A stretch of DNA of 18,416 nucleotides, from positions 1,457,026 through 1,475,441 of the forward strand of contig CAJNDS010002179.1 in the NCBI GenBank assembly GCA_905221605.1. Reading direction: 5' to 3'. A program made the position numbers and the translations under genes. The notes beneath the pieces were generated by a model. The model ran no database searches. It had not been told where the DNA came from and was given only the letters and a program-made list of their open reading frames with translations. The stretch is from Symbiodinium natans (lineage: Eukaryota; Sar; Dinophyceae; Suessiales; Symbiodiniaceae). This document shows positions 6,905-14,165 of this stretch, piece by piece. Numbering within the stretch: position 1 is the stretch's first letter; each line of letters starts with the position of its first letter.

Positions 6905-7540
6905 CTAAACCCTAAACCCTCTACCCTCTACCCTAAACCCTAAACCCTAAACCCTAAACCCTAAACCCTAAACCCTAAACCCTAAACCCTAAACCCTAAA
7001 CCCTAAACCCTAAACCCTAAACCCTAGCCCTAAACCCTAAGAGTAGTTACATGGTGAGTCCTCAAAAATTCTGGTGCCTTCTTGGGTGCCCTGGATAAAA
7101 GGGGCCGCCTTATGATAGTAGCTCCAAGAGGGACCATAGGTTAGAGAAGTGCCACCATCTTGAATGCAGCCTGAGGTGAGCCATTGTGAGAGAACCCTAA
7201 ACCCCAAACCCTAAAAACCCTAAACCCTAAACCCCTCAAAAGGAACCCAATGACCCCTATTGGCCCGGCCCCATTTTCGCAGATGCCAGCAGCCGGCCCA
7301 GCACACGAGATTAGGCGTGCTGGCCGGTGCCCCTCGACGTAGACGTGCCGTCATCGCTTGACTGCCGCCGGAACCAAAAAGTCGCGAGAGTTTCCGAGGG
7401 TCCTTTCGGCATCTCGGGGTTCCCAGATGCCGCACCTGGAGCCCCAAAACCGCCCAAACCCCACAGCGTTGGTGCTTCATTTTCTCAGGTGTAGTTGTGG
7501 CTTCTGGCGGCCATTCTGCCGGGTTTTTTTGGTTGTTCAT
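6894..7540 (-). CDS. Gene M1: possible complete 154-residue gene
   Basis: ATG at 7540 opens 102 codons (MNNQKNPAEWPPEATTTPEK...) to 7233. Intron 7232-7197 is 36 bases of telomere repeat, GTTTAGGG to TTTAG. Exon 7196-7051 reads VLSQWLTSGCIQDGGTSLTY... GTRIFEDSP and meets GTAACT at 7050. Using TTTAG at 6905 as acceptor adds CLC and a stop at 6896-6894. The total, 465 bases, is a multiple of three. The N-terminal half is Arg/Gly-rich. The plus frame 7358-7630 is also open. The M2 chain uses the same acceptor in another phase, so M1 and M2 may be one locus with a misread junction. Confidence 0.45.
6904..7040 (-). repeat. Long CCCTAAA array
   Basis: About 17 units with CTACCCT variants near 6920 and a CCCTAGC at 7024. 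Confidence 0.95.
7193..7234 (-). repeat. CCCTAAA array, complete 36-base intron of M1
   Basis: Four to five units including CCCCAAA and CCCTAAAAA variants. Intron limits 7232 and 7197 in minus sense. Confidence 0.8.
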
Positions 7541-7922
7541 GACTCATCTGCATGCGTTTTCTTACGGGTAGCACTGTGTGAGCGCACGCATGCCGAATTC
7601 AAGGGCCTTGCCGCGAGCATGAAGGGGTGAAATGGTACTCAGGACGGTTTTTTTGTGATTTGAGGCAAGGTGTTGCCCTGAATCCTGCGCCCGATTGAGT
7701 TGGCAATTCAGCAGTTACTAGAACAACCCCTAAACCCATCAAACACAAGTGTATCAAAAAAACCATGTACATACCATTAACAAATTAGGATGCAGAGATT
7801 CGGAACTTGCATTTGCAGTCCACAACCTTGACTCTGTAGTGTAATGCTGGTTGGCTCCACGAAGAGGGCTAGCTTGTGGCTTTAGGGTCCATAGCTCTCG
7901 GTCTCCTGTATAGTACGGTACC
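7541..7922. other. Spacer upstream of gene M1
   Basis: No convincing frame on either strand and only one short telomeric remnant near 7730. It separates the minus gene starting at 7540 from plus frames starting near 8000, so it may hold divergent promoters; no motif identified. Confidence 0.3.
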
Positions 7923-7932
7923 TTGCATAATG

Positions 7933-7951
7933 CCCCCCCCCCCCCCCCCCC
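7933..7951. repeat. Poly-C tract (19 C)
   Basis: Uninterrupted run; length in the assembly may be unreliable. Confidence 0.95.
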
Positions 7952-8074
7952 AAGAAAGAACCCTAATGTAGGGAACTACGAGTGGCCGATGCCAGGTGCC
8001 CGTTCCGCCCTGTGTCACTTTGGCTCGAAGCCCATCCTGGGCCCTCATCTTACCACCCACCTTACCCTCTCGAC

Positions 8075-8308
8075 ATGGCCAATGTGGCCACAAATGCAGC
8101 AGCAACAAAAACAAAAAGGGCACACACCTTGCACTGTTTCGGACGCTTAGGACTGTTGCGACTGTACATGACGGCGCACGAAATCAGCTTTTTAGTCATC
8201 GGCAGTCTGAAGGGACCCGGTCAGGCGTTGCAACATCAAGGCATAACAAGGCTCCAAGAAGGCAAATCCCTCAACACACAATCGGTTTATTGGGTTTATG
8301 GTTCATAA
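8075..8308 (+). CDS. Hypothetical ORF, 77 residues
   Basis: ATG 8075 reads MANVATNAAATKTKRAHTLH... YMTAHEISFLVIGSLKGP... to TAA 8306-8308. The frame is open from 7982. A second plus frame (7996-8415) and a third ending at 8150 (with MQQQQKQK) overlap it, so which is used is unclear. GTTTATTGGG at 8284 and GGTTTAGGG at 8309 could be donors. No family recognised. Confidence 0.35.
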   Translation: MANVATNAAATKTKRAHTLHCFGRLGLLRLYMTAHEISFLVIGSLKGPGQALQHQGITRLQEGKSLNTQSVYWVYGS

Positions 8309-8415
8309 AGGGTTTAGGGTCCATGTTCCTGCGGTGCTGGCCGTGGTTCGCTGCACTTTCCGTGGCCAGAGCTGACACAGGCACCCTTGCACAGTGGGCA
8401 GTGGGCTGTGTTTAG

Positions 8416-9251
8416 GGTTTAAGGTTTCGACTGCCCAAGCCCGCATGCAGAAAGGGTTTAGGGGGTTTTGGGGTGCGTAAGGGAGCTTTCCTGCATCAGC
8501 AGTACCTGTCGCACGTGGTCGAGGCTGTGTGCCGCGGTGTCTTGCAGTACGGTGTGTATGTTCTTCACCGTAGCCTCGCGAGAAGTTGCGAATATGATTT
8601 CCCTAACTGTACCCCCCCCCCAACCCTATGAATTATCAAGGCCCCTGTAGTAGTTATTGTGGTAAGTGGTGTCGCAGCATGCTGCTCTGTGGCAGGATGT
8701 GACAGCCGGCCTGCCTCTGCGTCCGCTGCATTGCTGCAGACAGGGCGGACGACAAAGAGCCAGGCCATCAAGTGCATTCAAAGACTCAATCACGTTAGGG
8801 TTTACGGTTTACGGTTTAGGGTGGGTTTAGGGCTTAGGGTTCAAAAGACGGTTTGGGGGTTTGGGGTTCACCTAGTTGGGATAGTAGGGGCCCCTATGCA
8901 CCCCCGTCTTGCGATCCCTAGCCTGCAGCCCCAGATTTCGGAGCCTGAAGTCCTCAAAAGCAGGGACCCTAACCAGCCTTCAAGCATCAGCATCTCATGG
9001 GTAGTCCTCTAAATTAGCGTCCCCTCTTTTAAGGGCGCCGTACTATATATAAAGGGGGCCCAGAAGAAGAACACTAACTTAGAGAACTTCCCTTAGAGTC
9101 TTAAAGTTTAGGGTGTTGGGTTTAGGCTTAGGGTTTAGGGTGTTGCCTGAACGCGCAGGTCACCTCGCCAAGGTTCCGCTACGATGCGGACCAGATGTGG
9201 TTGCTCGCCCCGGCTTTTCGGGAAAGGGGCCCAAAGGACGTCACGTTGTGA
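8416..9251 (+). CDS. Gene D: plus-strand exon chain
   Basis: A frame from 8416, or from 8500 if GTTTAGGGGG...CATCAG (8456-8499) is spliced, reads QYLSHVVEAVCRGVLQYGVY... to TGA 8629-8631 after a poly-C tract. From 8641 the same frame reads APVVVIVVSGVAACCSVAG... CIQRLNH to 8793. Intron 8794-8928 starts GTTAGGG; exon 8929-9000 reads PQISEPEVLKSRDPNQPSSI...; intron 9001-9158 starts GTAGTC; exon 9159-9251 reads VTSPRFRYDADQMWLLAPAF and stops at TGA 9249-9251. The last three exons are all phase 0. The join between 8631 and 8641 is unresolved. Minus frame 8565-8777 is also open. Confidence 0.4.
8794..8845 (+). repeat. Degenerate TTTAGGG/TTTACGG array
   Basis: Six units, two reading TTTACGG, inside candidate intron 8794-8928. 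Confidence 0.8.
9012..9060 (-). repeat. Family G fragment
   Basis: Shares CTTTTAAGGGCGCCGTACTA with the copy at 11497-11556 (AATAAGGGTGCCGTACTA). Lies in candidate intron 9001-9158. Confidence 0.45.
9106..9148 (+). repeat. TTTAGGG array, degenerate
   Basis: Four units with TTTAGGC and TGTTGGG variants near the 3' end of candidate intron 9001-9158. Confidence 0.75.
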
Positions 9252-9254
9252 AGA

Positions 9255-9345
9255 GCCCTAAACCCTTAAACCCTTGACCCTTGTAAACCCTACATAATGT
9301 AGAACTCTAAACCCTAAACCCTTGTAAATTGTAAACCCTACATAA
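9255..9345 (-). repeat. Degenerate CCCTAAA block with duplicated TTGTAAACCCTACATAA
   Basis: CCCTTAAA, CCCTTGTAAA and CCCTAAA units. The phrase TTGTAAACCCTACATAA occurs twice (about 9282 and 9329). It lies between the convergent ends of gene D (9251) and gene E (9364). Confidence 0.8.
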
Positions 9346-9363
9346 CTGGCACTTGCATGTCTC

Positions 9364-9948
9364 TCAGTTCCTGGAGCTGCACACGGAGCATGCCCGGTAG
9401 ACAGCACCCATACATCCGAGACTTGCACCGTGCCACCACGTGTGTTCCCAGGGATTGCCCCCAGATTCTTGTTGAAAAGACTCCTTTTGATATGGGGGGT
9501 CCTTATGATAAGGGAATCCTACTACTCGTATTTTGGGGATCTTTATTTGGGTCCCCTATTTTCGTAAACTCCCATATTGTCATATAGGAAGGTCTCCGCA
9601 ACAAGAACCAGCCCTGGGAGCCCGAACTGCTCCTCTAGCCCATATCCTGTCATTTCACACAAAAAGCCTGCAGTAGGGTCGTCATCAAACACAAGCTGTG
9701 ACGCTTTTGTAGACCTTTCACTAGGTCGTGCGCCGTCCGTTCAAGCATTCGCTTGTGCCCGAGTGAGAGTCGACCATAAGCCCGAACCCTGAACGCTAAC
9801 AAAACCCATTTGTAACGCCAAATAACCTGAAGAAAATGCTTTACCATGACGGCATTCTCAGATTGGAAGTCTGGAAGTCGGTGTTATCATGGAGCCTCGA
9901 GACTTCGAAGCCTTGAAAGGCTAAAGAATTGTCCGAAAGAACCCGCAT
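9364..9948 (-). CDS. Gene E: complete three-exon gene, 124 residues
   Basis: ATG 9948 reads MRVLSDNSLAFQGFEVSRLH... to 9845; intron 9844-9721 (GTAAAG...CCTAG); exon 9720-9570 reads ERSTKASQLVFDDDPTAGF..., EEQFGLPGLVLVAETFLYDN; intron 9569-9484 is exactly a family-G repeat (GTTTACG...CAAAAG); exon 9483-9364 reads ESFQQESGGNPWEHTWWHGA... ending CSVCSSRN and TGA. Lengths 104+151+120 = 375 bases, in phase throughout. The middle exon has an acidic patch (DDD) and a hydrophobic stretch; the end is Cys-rich. No family recognised. Plus frame 9577-9792 is also open, but Ser-rich as an antisense shadow would be. Confidence 0.5.
9484..9569 (-). mobile_element. Family G repeat as intron, copy c
   Basis: Minus sense begins GTTTACGAAAATAGGGGACC, contains ATCCCCAAAATA and TTCCCTTATCATAAGGACC, and ends CAAAAG. 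It is the phase-0 intron of gene E. Confidence 0.55.
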
Positions 9949-9983
9949 CGGGTGTAAGAAGGTTTAGGGCTTAGGGTTTGAAC

Positions 9984-10430
9984 CTATGGGGTTTTGGGGG
10001 GCCCATGGTGGGGGTCTAGGGTTCTGCCACAAGCCGAGGAACCTGGACAAGGAGAACGGCTCTTGGAGGCAGCCACCCGGCTGAGGGCTTTGGGAGGGCT
10101 TAAGCCGGTGCTTCGATTAACTGCGCCAAGGCCGGAGCTGCTTAGGGGTGCCTTATTGGGGTCCTTATTGTAGGGGAGTCATCTTGGGGTCGATATGAGG
10201 GGTCCCTTATGCTCGTAAACCCCCATTTCGGCCAAGCAACCGGAATTTGCACTTCTGGGGCTCAATCAGGGTTGACGGTTTCGGCGTTCGGGTTTGCGGT
10301 TGAGGGTTGACTTGGGGTTGAGACCTTCAGCATACGGTACCCCCTGCAGAGTGCCCCCTCTCCCCTGAATCCGGGCCTCCGAAATGCCATAATCCTTGGC
10401 TGGGAGCTCTCGGAGTTGGAGTTTTGAGGG
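9984..10430 (-). CDS. Gene F: small gene with a family-G intron
   Basis: Minus frame from about 10430 to 10325 reads KLQLRELPAKDYGISEARIQ... PYAE. Intron 10324-10261 begins GTCTC, ends GATTGAG and is made of AACCCTC/AACCG telomere-like units. Exon 10260-10221 reads PEVQIPVAWPKW; intron 10220-10138 is family-G copy b; exon 10137-9984 reads SGLGAVNRSTGLSPPKALSR... to a TAG. Phases agree. The start is unknown. A shifted frame, ATG at 10411 (MAFRRPGFRGEG...), also passes these junctions to TAA 10100, so the true frame is open to question. Confidence 0.4.
10138..10220 (-). mobile_element. Family G repeat as intron, copy b
   Basis: Minus sense begins GTTTACGAGCATAAGGGACC, contains GGACCCCAATAAGG, and ends CCCCTAAGCAG. 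GT-AG bounded, 83 bases. Confidence 0.55.
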
Positions 10431-10487
10431 TTCAAGGTTTAGGGTTTCGGGTTTGAAAAAAGGGTGTTTAGGGTTCAAAAGGGTTGA

Positions 10488-10859
10488 AAATGGGCTCCGA
10501 ATCCCTCAGCAAGATCAAACTTTGCCTTGAAGCGTCCTGATCATTGCTGGTTTGTCACCGAAGCCTTGAACCGAAGCCTTGATACCCTGTAGCGGTTTAG
10601 GGTTTAGGGGTTTAGGGTTTAGGGTCCTAGGGTTTAGGGTTTAGGGTTTAGGGTTTAGGGTTTAGGGTTTGCCTTCGAAAAACCCACCCTAAGCGAACTG
10701 CCGAGCCAAGCTCCACAGCCCAGCCCCTACAAAGCCGAGGACATATGTCTCGCCGGCGCCCCGGTGCCTTCTGCGCATGAACACCTCCAGGGCTGCGGAG
10801 GCGCGCCTACCTTAACATCAAGCCCTGAACCTGACAACATGACCCTGCAGTGTGGCTAG
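10488..10859 (+). CDS. Plus-strand exon pair around a telomeric array
   Basis: Frame 10488-10588 reads APNPSARSNFALKRPDHCWF..., TEALNRSLDT and meets GTAGCGGTTTAGGG at 10589. Using CCACCCTAAG at 10693 as acceptor continues in phase with ELPSQAPQPSPYKAEDICLA... PVPSAHEHLQGCGGAPTLTS to TAG 10857-10859. Without splicing, the first frame stops at TAG 10590-10592. The second exon has clear Pro/Glu/Ser composition but no known domain. An alternative ATG at 10490 opens MGSESLSKIKLCLEAS in another frame. Confidence 0.45.
10596..10670 (+). repeat. TTTAGGG array inside the 10589-10693 intron
   Basis: About ten units, one GTCCTAGGG variant. Confidence 0.9.
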
Positions 10860-10936
10860 TGTGCTTGGTGGGTGGCAGAAAACAAAATCACTTCAGCCGA
10901 TGGCATGAGGCATGCCTTTCAAAAGAAAGCCTAAAC

Positions 10937-11154
10937 CTTGAGTTGCAAACCTTGACACCCCCCATCAAACCCGCGAAAAAAACACCAGGACTCAGAATTG
11001 AGTCTGGGGGCCTGCCTCGCCGTGTGGAAGCCCGAGCAGAAGTGGCGCTTGGATCCTCGCCTGAAATCAAGCGATGTCGTAGGTCCAGCCTTTGCCGAAG
11101 CCAGCATCCGACTGACTTTGGAGGATGTAGCTTGATCAAACGGTAGTCGGTCAT
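10937..11154 (-). CDS. Hypothetical exon overlapping the gene L stop
   Basis: ATG 11154 reads MTDYRLIKLHPPKSVGCWLR... SPGVFFAGLMGGVKVCNS to 10937, followed by GTTTAGGC, a donor like the others. The ATG overlaps the TGA of gene L by four bases (ATGA), an arrangement odd for a eukaryote. A different minus frame is open for 145 codons (11368-10931) and also ends at the same GTTTAGG, so the frame here is uncertain. Confidence 0.35.
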
Positions 11155-12349
11155 CTTTGCAAAAACACACGGCCCCGTTTCTGCCAGCTTGCAAGGACAT
11201 GTCTCTGCCAGCGTCCGGAAACCGGACGTCTCCGGGCAAGAGACATGGCAGGTTTAGTAAGTTTAGTGGCTTGGGTGGGCGGGGTGCCGAAAACGAATCT
11301 TCTGTTGCTTTTTTTGAGTGCCAAACCTTCTTCACCCCTAAGCTCCCAGGGTAAAGCCATGTAAACAAACCCTAAACCCTAAACCCTTGAACCTGTGGAG
11401 GTGGGCCATAAAGCAGCAATGCCAGGCATCCTCCATCGGGTAGGCAGGGGGAAAGACTATCCCTAGCAAAAAAGTCTGGGCATCCGGGACCTCCACCTTG
11501 TCCCGTTTAGGGTCCTTTTTATAATAAGGGTGCCGTACTATTTTGGGGAAAACTACCCAAATTCCACAAAAGAAAACACCACTGGAAGGTTTATTTGGTC
11601 AAGAACCTCCCCCTGCGCAAACGTGCTCCTATACTTCTGGGGCCTTTCTCGGAGCCGAAGCGAACCCCCCCCCCTTAGCAAACACTAAACCCCCCTGCGG
11701 TGCGAGGAACCCCTCCTTGCTCCCACTGCCGCCAGCGCTGACTGCAGCCTTCCCAGCGCCCTGGGCCGCGAAGAGAGCATGAAGAAACCGAAGATGTTGT
11801 TTGTGCTTGGGATCCTAGCTTCCACCTCAGATATGCACTCCCTGATTCGAAGGTCAAAAATTCCCAGCCCCTGATACTTAAAACTTGGGGCCCTTACCTG
11901 CCCGACCTTCTGCAAGGATGGCAAGTGGCTGGCCGTCGGTCGAGCAGGTTGGATGCGCTGCCCCGGCATGGAGGAGAAAAGTTGGCCAAACTCGGTATGT
12001 TCAGAGGGCTTAGGGCTTGTTTTTTTGTGGGTGGGAGCTGTTTGTCCCAGTTCAAGGCTTGTTCCTCCCCGGAGCTTCAGTTGCTGCGTCGCATGCTGGG
12101 GATCCAAGAGCTTGGAAGAAGGTAGCAAAAAAAGGTTGCAAACAGGCGTGGTCTGGTCGGCTCCAAATTCAGGAGGTGGAAAAGGCTTCGGTTGCAGGTG
12201 GAGTGCCCTAAACCCTAAACCCTAAACCCTAAGACCAGAGGGCCGGAGCCACAGTGCAGGACTACGCCATGGGGGACGTGCAGTACATGCAAAACACCTA
12301 CTGCACAGGCACCTTGGCAGCACAGCGACGTTTGATCTCTCACATTCTG
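11151..12349 (-). CDS. Gene L: five-exon minus chain, about 285 residues
   Basis: Exon 12349-12236 (QNVRDQTSLCCQGACAVGVL...); intron 12235-12111 begins GTCTTAGGGTTTAGGG and ends in a strong pyrimidine tract CTTCTTCCAAG; exon 12110-11691, 140 codons (LLDPQHATQQLKLRGGTSLE..., FKYQGLGIFDLRIRECISEV...); intron 11690-11582 (GTTTAGTG...CTTCCAG); exon 11581-11557 (WCFLLWNL); intron 11556-11497 (family G); exon 11496-11385 (GGPGCPDFFARDSLSPCLPD...); intron 11384-11338 (GTTTAGGG...GCTTAG); exon 11337-11151 (EEGLALKKSNRRFVFGTPPT... to TGA). All five join without a stop. The large exon alone is one of the longest ATG-independent frames here. No start codon located, no domain recognised. Plus frames over 11780-12000 are open too. 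Confidence 0.5.
11338..11384 (-). repeat. Telomere-repeat intron of gene L
   Basis: GTTTAGGGTTTAGGG then TTTGTTTACATGG... to GAGCTTAG, 47 bases, in phase (two bases left, one supplied). Confidence 0.5.
11497..11556 (-). mobile_element. Family G repeat as intron, short copy h
   Basis: Minus sense: GTAGTTTTCCCCAAAATAGT... CACCCTTATTATAAAAAGGA..., ending GGGACAAG. It matches the middle of copy c (CCCCAAAATA, CCCTTATNATAA). Confidence 0.5.
12207..12232 (-). repeat. CCCTAAA array in gene L intron 1
   Basis: Four perfect units next to the GTCTTAGGG donor. Confidence 0.9.
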
Positions 12350-12385
12350 CTACGGGGGCGATGGAGGGCGCAGGCGCAGTGCTTG

Positions 12386-12797
12386 TTACTCGCAGGCTGT
12401 TTAGGATATTAGGGGTACCTTATTGGGGTCCTTATTTTAATTACAAGGGAACCCTACAGTTTGGGGGACGATATTAGGGTCCCATATGGCTGTAAGACCC
12501 CCATTATTGGTTGAACAAAGCTTCAGCTTTTCCGCTGCGAAGGCTCCTACGTGGCGGTCCTGGATGCAGGTTTTCACGTGGTGGAGATGTCGAAGACTCT
12601 TGGGACTCTGACTCGGTATGATGTCGAAGGTGCACCTTAAACCATAGGATAAGGAAGCTCTGAACCCCTCCCCCCAAGCGGGCTCTCGGTAAGGAACTGA
12701 AGTTAAGCCACCAGAATGAGGACACGAGTTGTTGCTTGCTTATGATTGCTACCCCTATTCTGGAAGCTTCGTCTAAATTCCTGAACTGGGACCCCAT
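12386..12797 (-). CDS. Gene G: complete three-exon gene, 92 residues
   Basis: ATG 12797 reads MGSQFRNLDEASRIGVAIIS... RLGGGVQSFLIL to 12643. A 31-base intron 12642-12612 (GTTTAAGG...ACCGAG) joins in phase to exon 12611-12499 (QSPKSLRHLHHVKTCIQDRH..., FAAEKLKLCSTNNG). Intron 12498-12397 is family-G copy a. The last exon adds ACE and TAA 12388-12386. Total 279 bases, a multiple of three. Arg/His-rich centre and a helical C-terminal part; no family recognised. Without splicing, a frame from 12797 runs to 12504 and stops at TAA, so an unspliced form is also possible. Confidence 0.45.
12397..12498 (-). mobile_element. Family G repeat as intron, copy a
   Basis: Minus sense begins GTCTTACAGCCATATGGGAC, contains GTAGGGTTCCCTTGTAATTA and GGACCCCAATAAGG, and ends CCTAAACAG. 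102 bases. Confidence 0.55.
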
Positions 12798-12898
12798 CAA
12801 CCCCAAACCTTAAGAACTTAAGAACTCTCCTTAAGCCCCTTCCCCCTCACCCCAAACTCTCAGGACCCTAAGGGGAACCCTGTCCTCAAGCCCCTTCT

Positions 12899-12976
12899 TG
12901 GGGAGACACGCCTTCTCAGGGTAGACACTAGAAAATCTCCTTAAGCGGGGAGCACGCGCCTTCTCAGGATAGAGGT
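12899..12976. repeat. Direct repeat, two units of about 51 bases
   Basis: GGGGAGACACGCCTTCTCAG at about 12900 recurs as GGGGAGCACGCGCCTTCTCAG at about 12950, each followed by a G-rich/TAGA motif, with TCTCCTTAAGC shared before the second unit. Confidence 0.6.
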
Positions 12977-12981
12977 CAACA

Positions 12982-13504
12982 ATGCCTCCTGGGCGGCTTC
13001 AGCCGCTCACCTCCCCAGAGTGAGGGTTTAGGGTTTAGAGTTTAGGGTTGAGGGTTTAGGGCTTAGCGTTTAGGGTTAGGGTTTAGGGTTTAGGGTTTAG
13101 GGTTTAGGGTTTAGGGTTTAGGGTTTAGGGTTTAGGGTTTAGGGTTTAGGGTTTAGGGTTTAGGGTTTAGTTTAGGTTTTTTAGGGTTTAGGGTTTAGGG
13201 TTTAGGGTTTAGGGTTTAGGGTTTAGGGTTTAGGGTTTAGGGTTTAGGGTTTAGGGTTTAGGGTTTAGGGTTTAGGGTGGCTGGTACCGAGGCTCCCAGG
13301 CCTCCAGGGATCCTTTCGGGTCTTCGAGGGCTTCTCGGCTTTTTTAATGGGATAAAACAAAGAAGTTTTGGGGATGTAGGGTTTGGTTTAGGGGGGGTTG
13401 GAGGGCTGAGGGTTTTGAGGGATTTAGGGTTGTAGGGTTTGAAAACTCAGGGGATCCAACTTTCACTCCAAGCAGCCCTAAGCCCTAAACCCTTAAACCC
13501 TTAA
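12982..13504 (+). CDS. Gene J: small gene whose first intron is a telomeric array
   Basis: ATG 12982 (preceded by GTCAACA) reads MPPGRLQPLTSP; intron 13020-13275 is GTGAGG followed by about 35 telomere units and ends TTTAG; exon 13276-13375 reads VAGTEAPRPPGILSGLRGLL..., FNGIKQRSFGD; intron 13376-13450 (GTAGGGTTTGGTTTAGGG...AACTCAG); exon 13451-13504 reads GIQLSLQAALSPKPLNP with TAA inside the next C-rich array. Total 192 bases, 63 residues. Short, so chance cannot be excluded. Confidence 0.35.
13022..13277 (+). repeat. Longest TTTAGGG array in the window
   Basis: About 36 units, mostly perfect, with a variable front and a broken unit near 13166-13180 (TTTAGTTTAGGTTTTTTAGGG). Confidence 0.95.
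13376..13443 (+). repeat. Degenerate telomeric block, G-rich variants
   Basis: Units drift to GTAGGG, GGTTTAGGGGGGG, GAGGGCTGAGGG and TTTTGAGGG. Confidence 0.75.
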
Positions 13505-13625
13505 ACCCTTAAACCCTTAAACCCTTAAACCCTTAAACCCTTAAACCCTTAAACCCTTAAACCCTTAAACCCTTAAACCCTTAAACCCTTAAACCCTTAA
13601 ACCCTAAACCCTAAACCCTAAACCC
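13484..13625 (-). repeat. Octamer array (CCCTTAAA)n then CCCTAAA
   Basis: About 15 perfect copies of the 8-base unit CCCTTAAA (TTTAAGGG on the other strand), followed by four normal heptamers. The octamer is homogeneous, which points to recent local expansion of one mutant unit. Confidence 0.95.
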
Positions 13626-13643
13626 AAGCTTGGCCAGCGGCAA

Positions 13644-13731
13644 GGTGATGGATGTCAGGCTCTTCGCTCATAGCAGCGGTACCATCCTCGTCAGCTCCTT
13701 CGGCAGAAGCCCTTCGGGATGGTTTGCCCGA
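13644..13731 (+). CDS. Hypothetical plus exon
   Basis: Between head-to-head arrays, GTGATGGATGTC... reads VMDVRLFAHSSGTILVSSFG... and ends at AAGG|GTTTAGGG. A minus frame (NHPEGLLPKELTRMV) is also open. No joining exon identified. Confidence 0.3.
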
Positions 13732-13912
13732 AGGGTTTAGGGTTTAGGGTTTAGGGTTTAGGGTTTAGGGTTTTAGGGTTTTAGGGTTTTAGGGTTTTGA
13801 GGGGGGGGGGTTAGGGTTTAGGGTTTAGGGTATAGGGTTTAGGGTTTAGGGTTTAGGTTTTTAGGGTTTTGAGGTCGGGGGGGGGGGGGGGTTTAGGGTT
13901 AAGGGGTCCAGC
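13731..13912 (+). repeat. Mixed TTTAGGG / TTTTAGGG array with G10 and G15 runs
   Basis: Heptamers, then four TTTTAGGG octamers (13766-13797), a G10 run at 13801, more heptamers, a G15 run at 13877-13891, and a last unit. Strong G-quadruplex potential on the plus strand. Confidence 0.9.
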
Positions 13913-13965
13913 TTCACAAGGGTTATCTACACCCTCTGAACCCTAAAACCCCTGCCTGTCTGAAG

Positions 13966-14052
13966 ATGTTTGGCAGCCAGAAGCAGCCCGATGGTAGCTA
14001 CATGGCCCCGCAAGGGCCCAAGCCCCTCTCTTCCAAACGGGCTTTGCACTAA
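13966..14052 (+). CDS. Short exon or ORF, 28 residues
   Basis: After CCCTGCCTGTCTGAAG, ATG 13966 reads MFGSQKQPDGSYMAPQGPKP then LSSKRALH and TAA 14050-14052. C/G-ending codons resemble those of the Gln-rich exons at 2680 and 4363. Too short to classify; it could be the terminal exon of an unseen plus gene. Confidence 0.4.
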   Translation: MFGSQKQPDGSYMAPQGPKPLSSKRALH

Positions 14053-14079
14053 GTATAAGCGTACTGGTCTGTTGCCCGA

Positions 14080-14163
14080 AACCCTAAACCCTAAACCCCA
14101 AACCCTAAACCCTAAACTCTAAACCCTAAACCCTAAAACCCAACCCTAAACCCTAAACCCCAA
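14080..14163 (-). repeat. CCCTAAA array
   Basis: About 11 units with CCCCAAA, CTCTAAA and CCCAACC variants. Confidence 0.9.
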
Positions 14164-14165
14164 GT

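Noticed and set aside
7358-7630. Plus frame of 90 codons opposite gene M1
   Set aside because: Antisense to a minus frame that has an ATG and an in-phase telomeric intron; Cys/Phe/Arg-rich composition looks like a shadow.
9577-9792. Plus frame of 71 codons opposite gene E
   Set aside because: Ser/Pro/Thr-rich as expected for the complement of an L/E/D-rich exon; it has no joining exons.
11780-11995. Plus open frame (WDPSFHLRYALPDSKVKNSQ...) that at first looked like a ligase motif V segment
   Set aside because: It lies opposite the 140-codon exon of gene L, and the motif match is weak.
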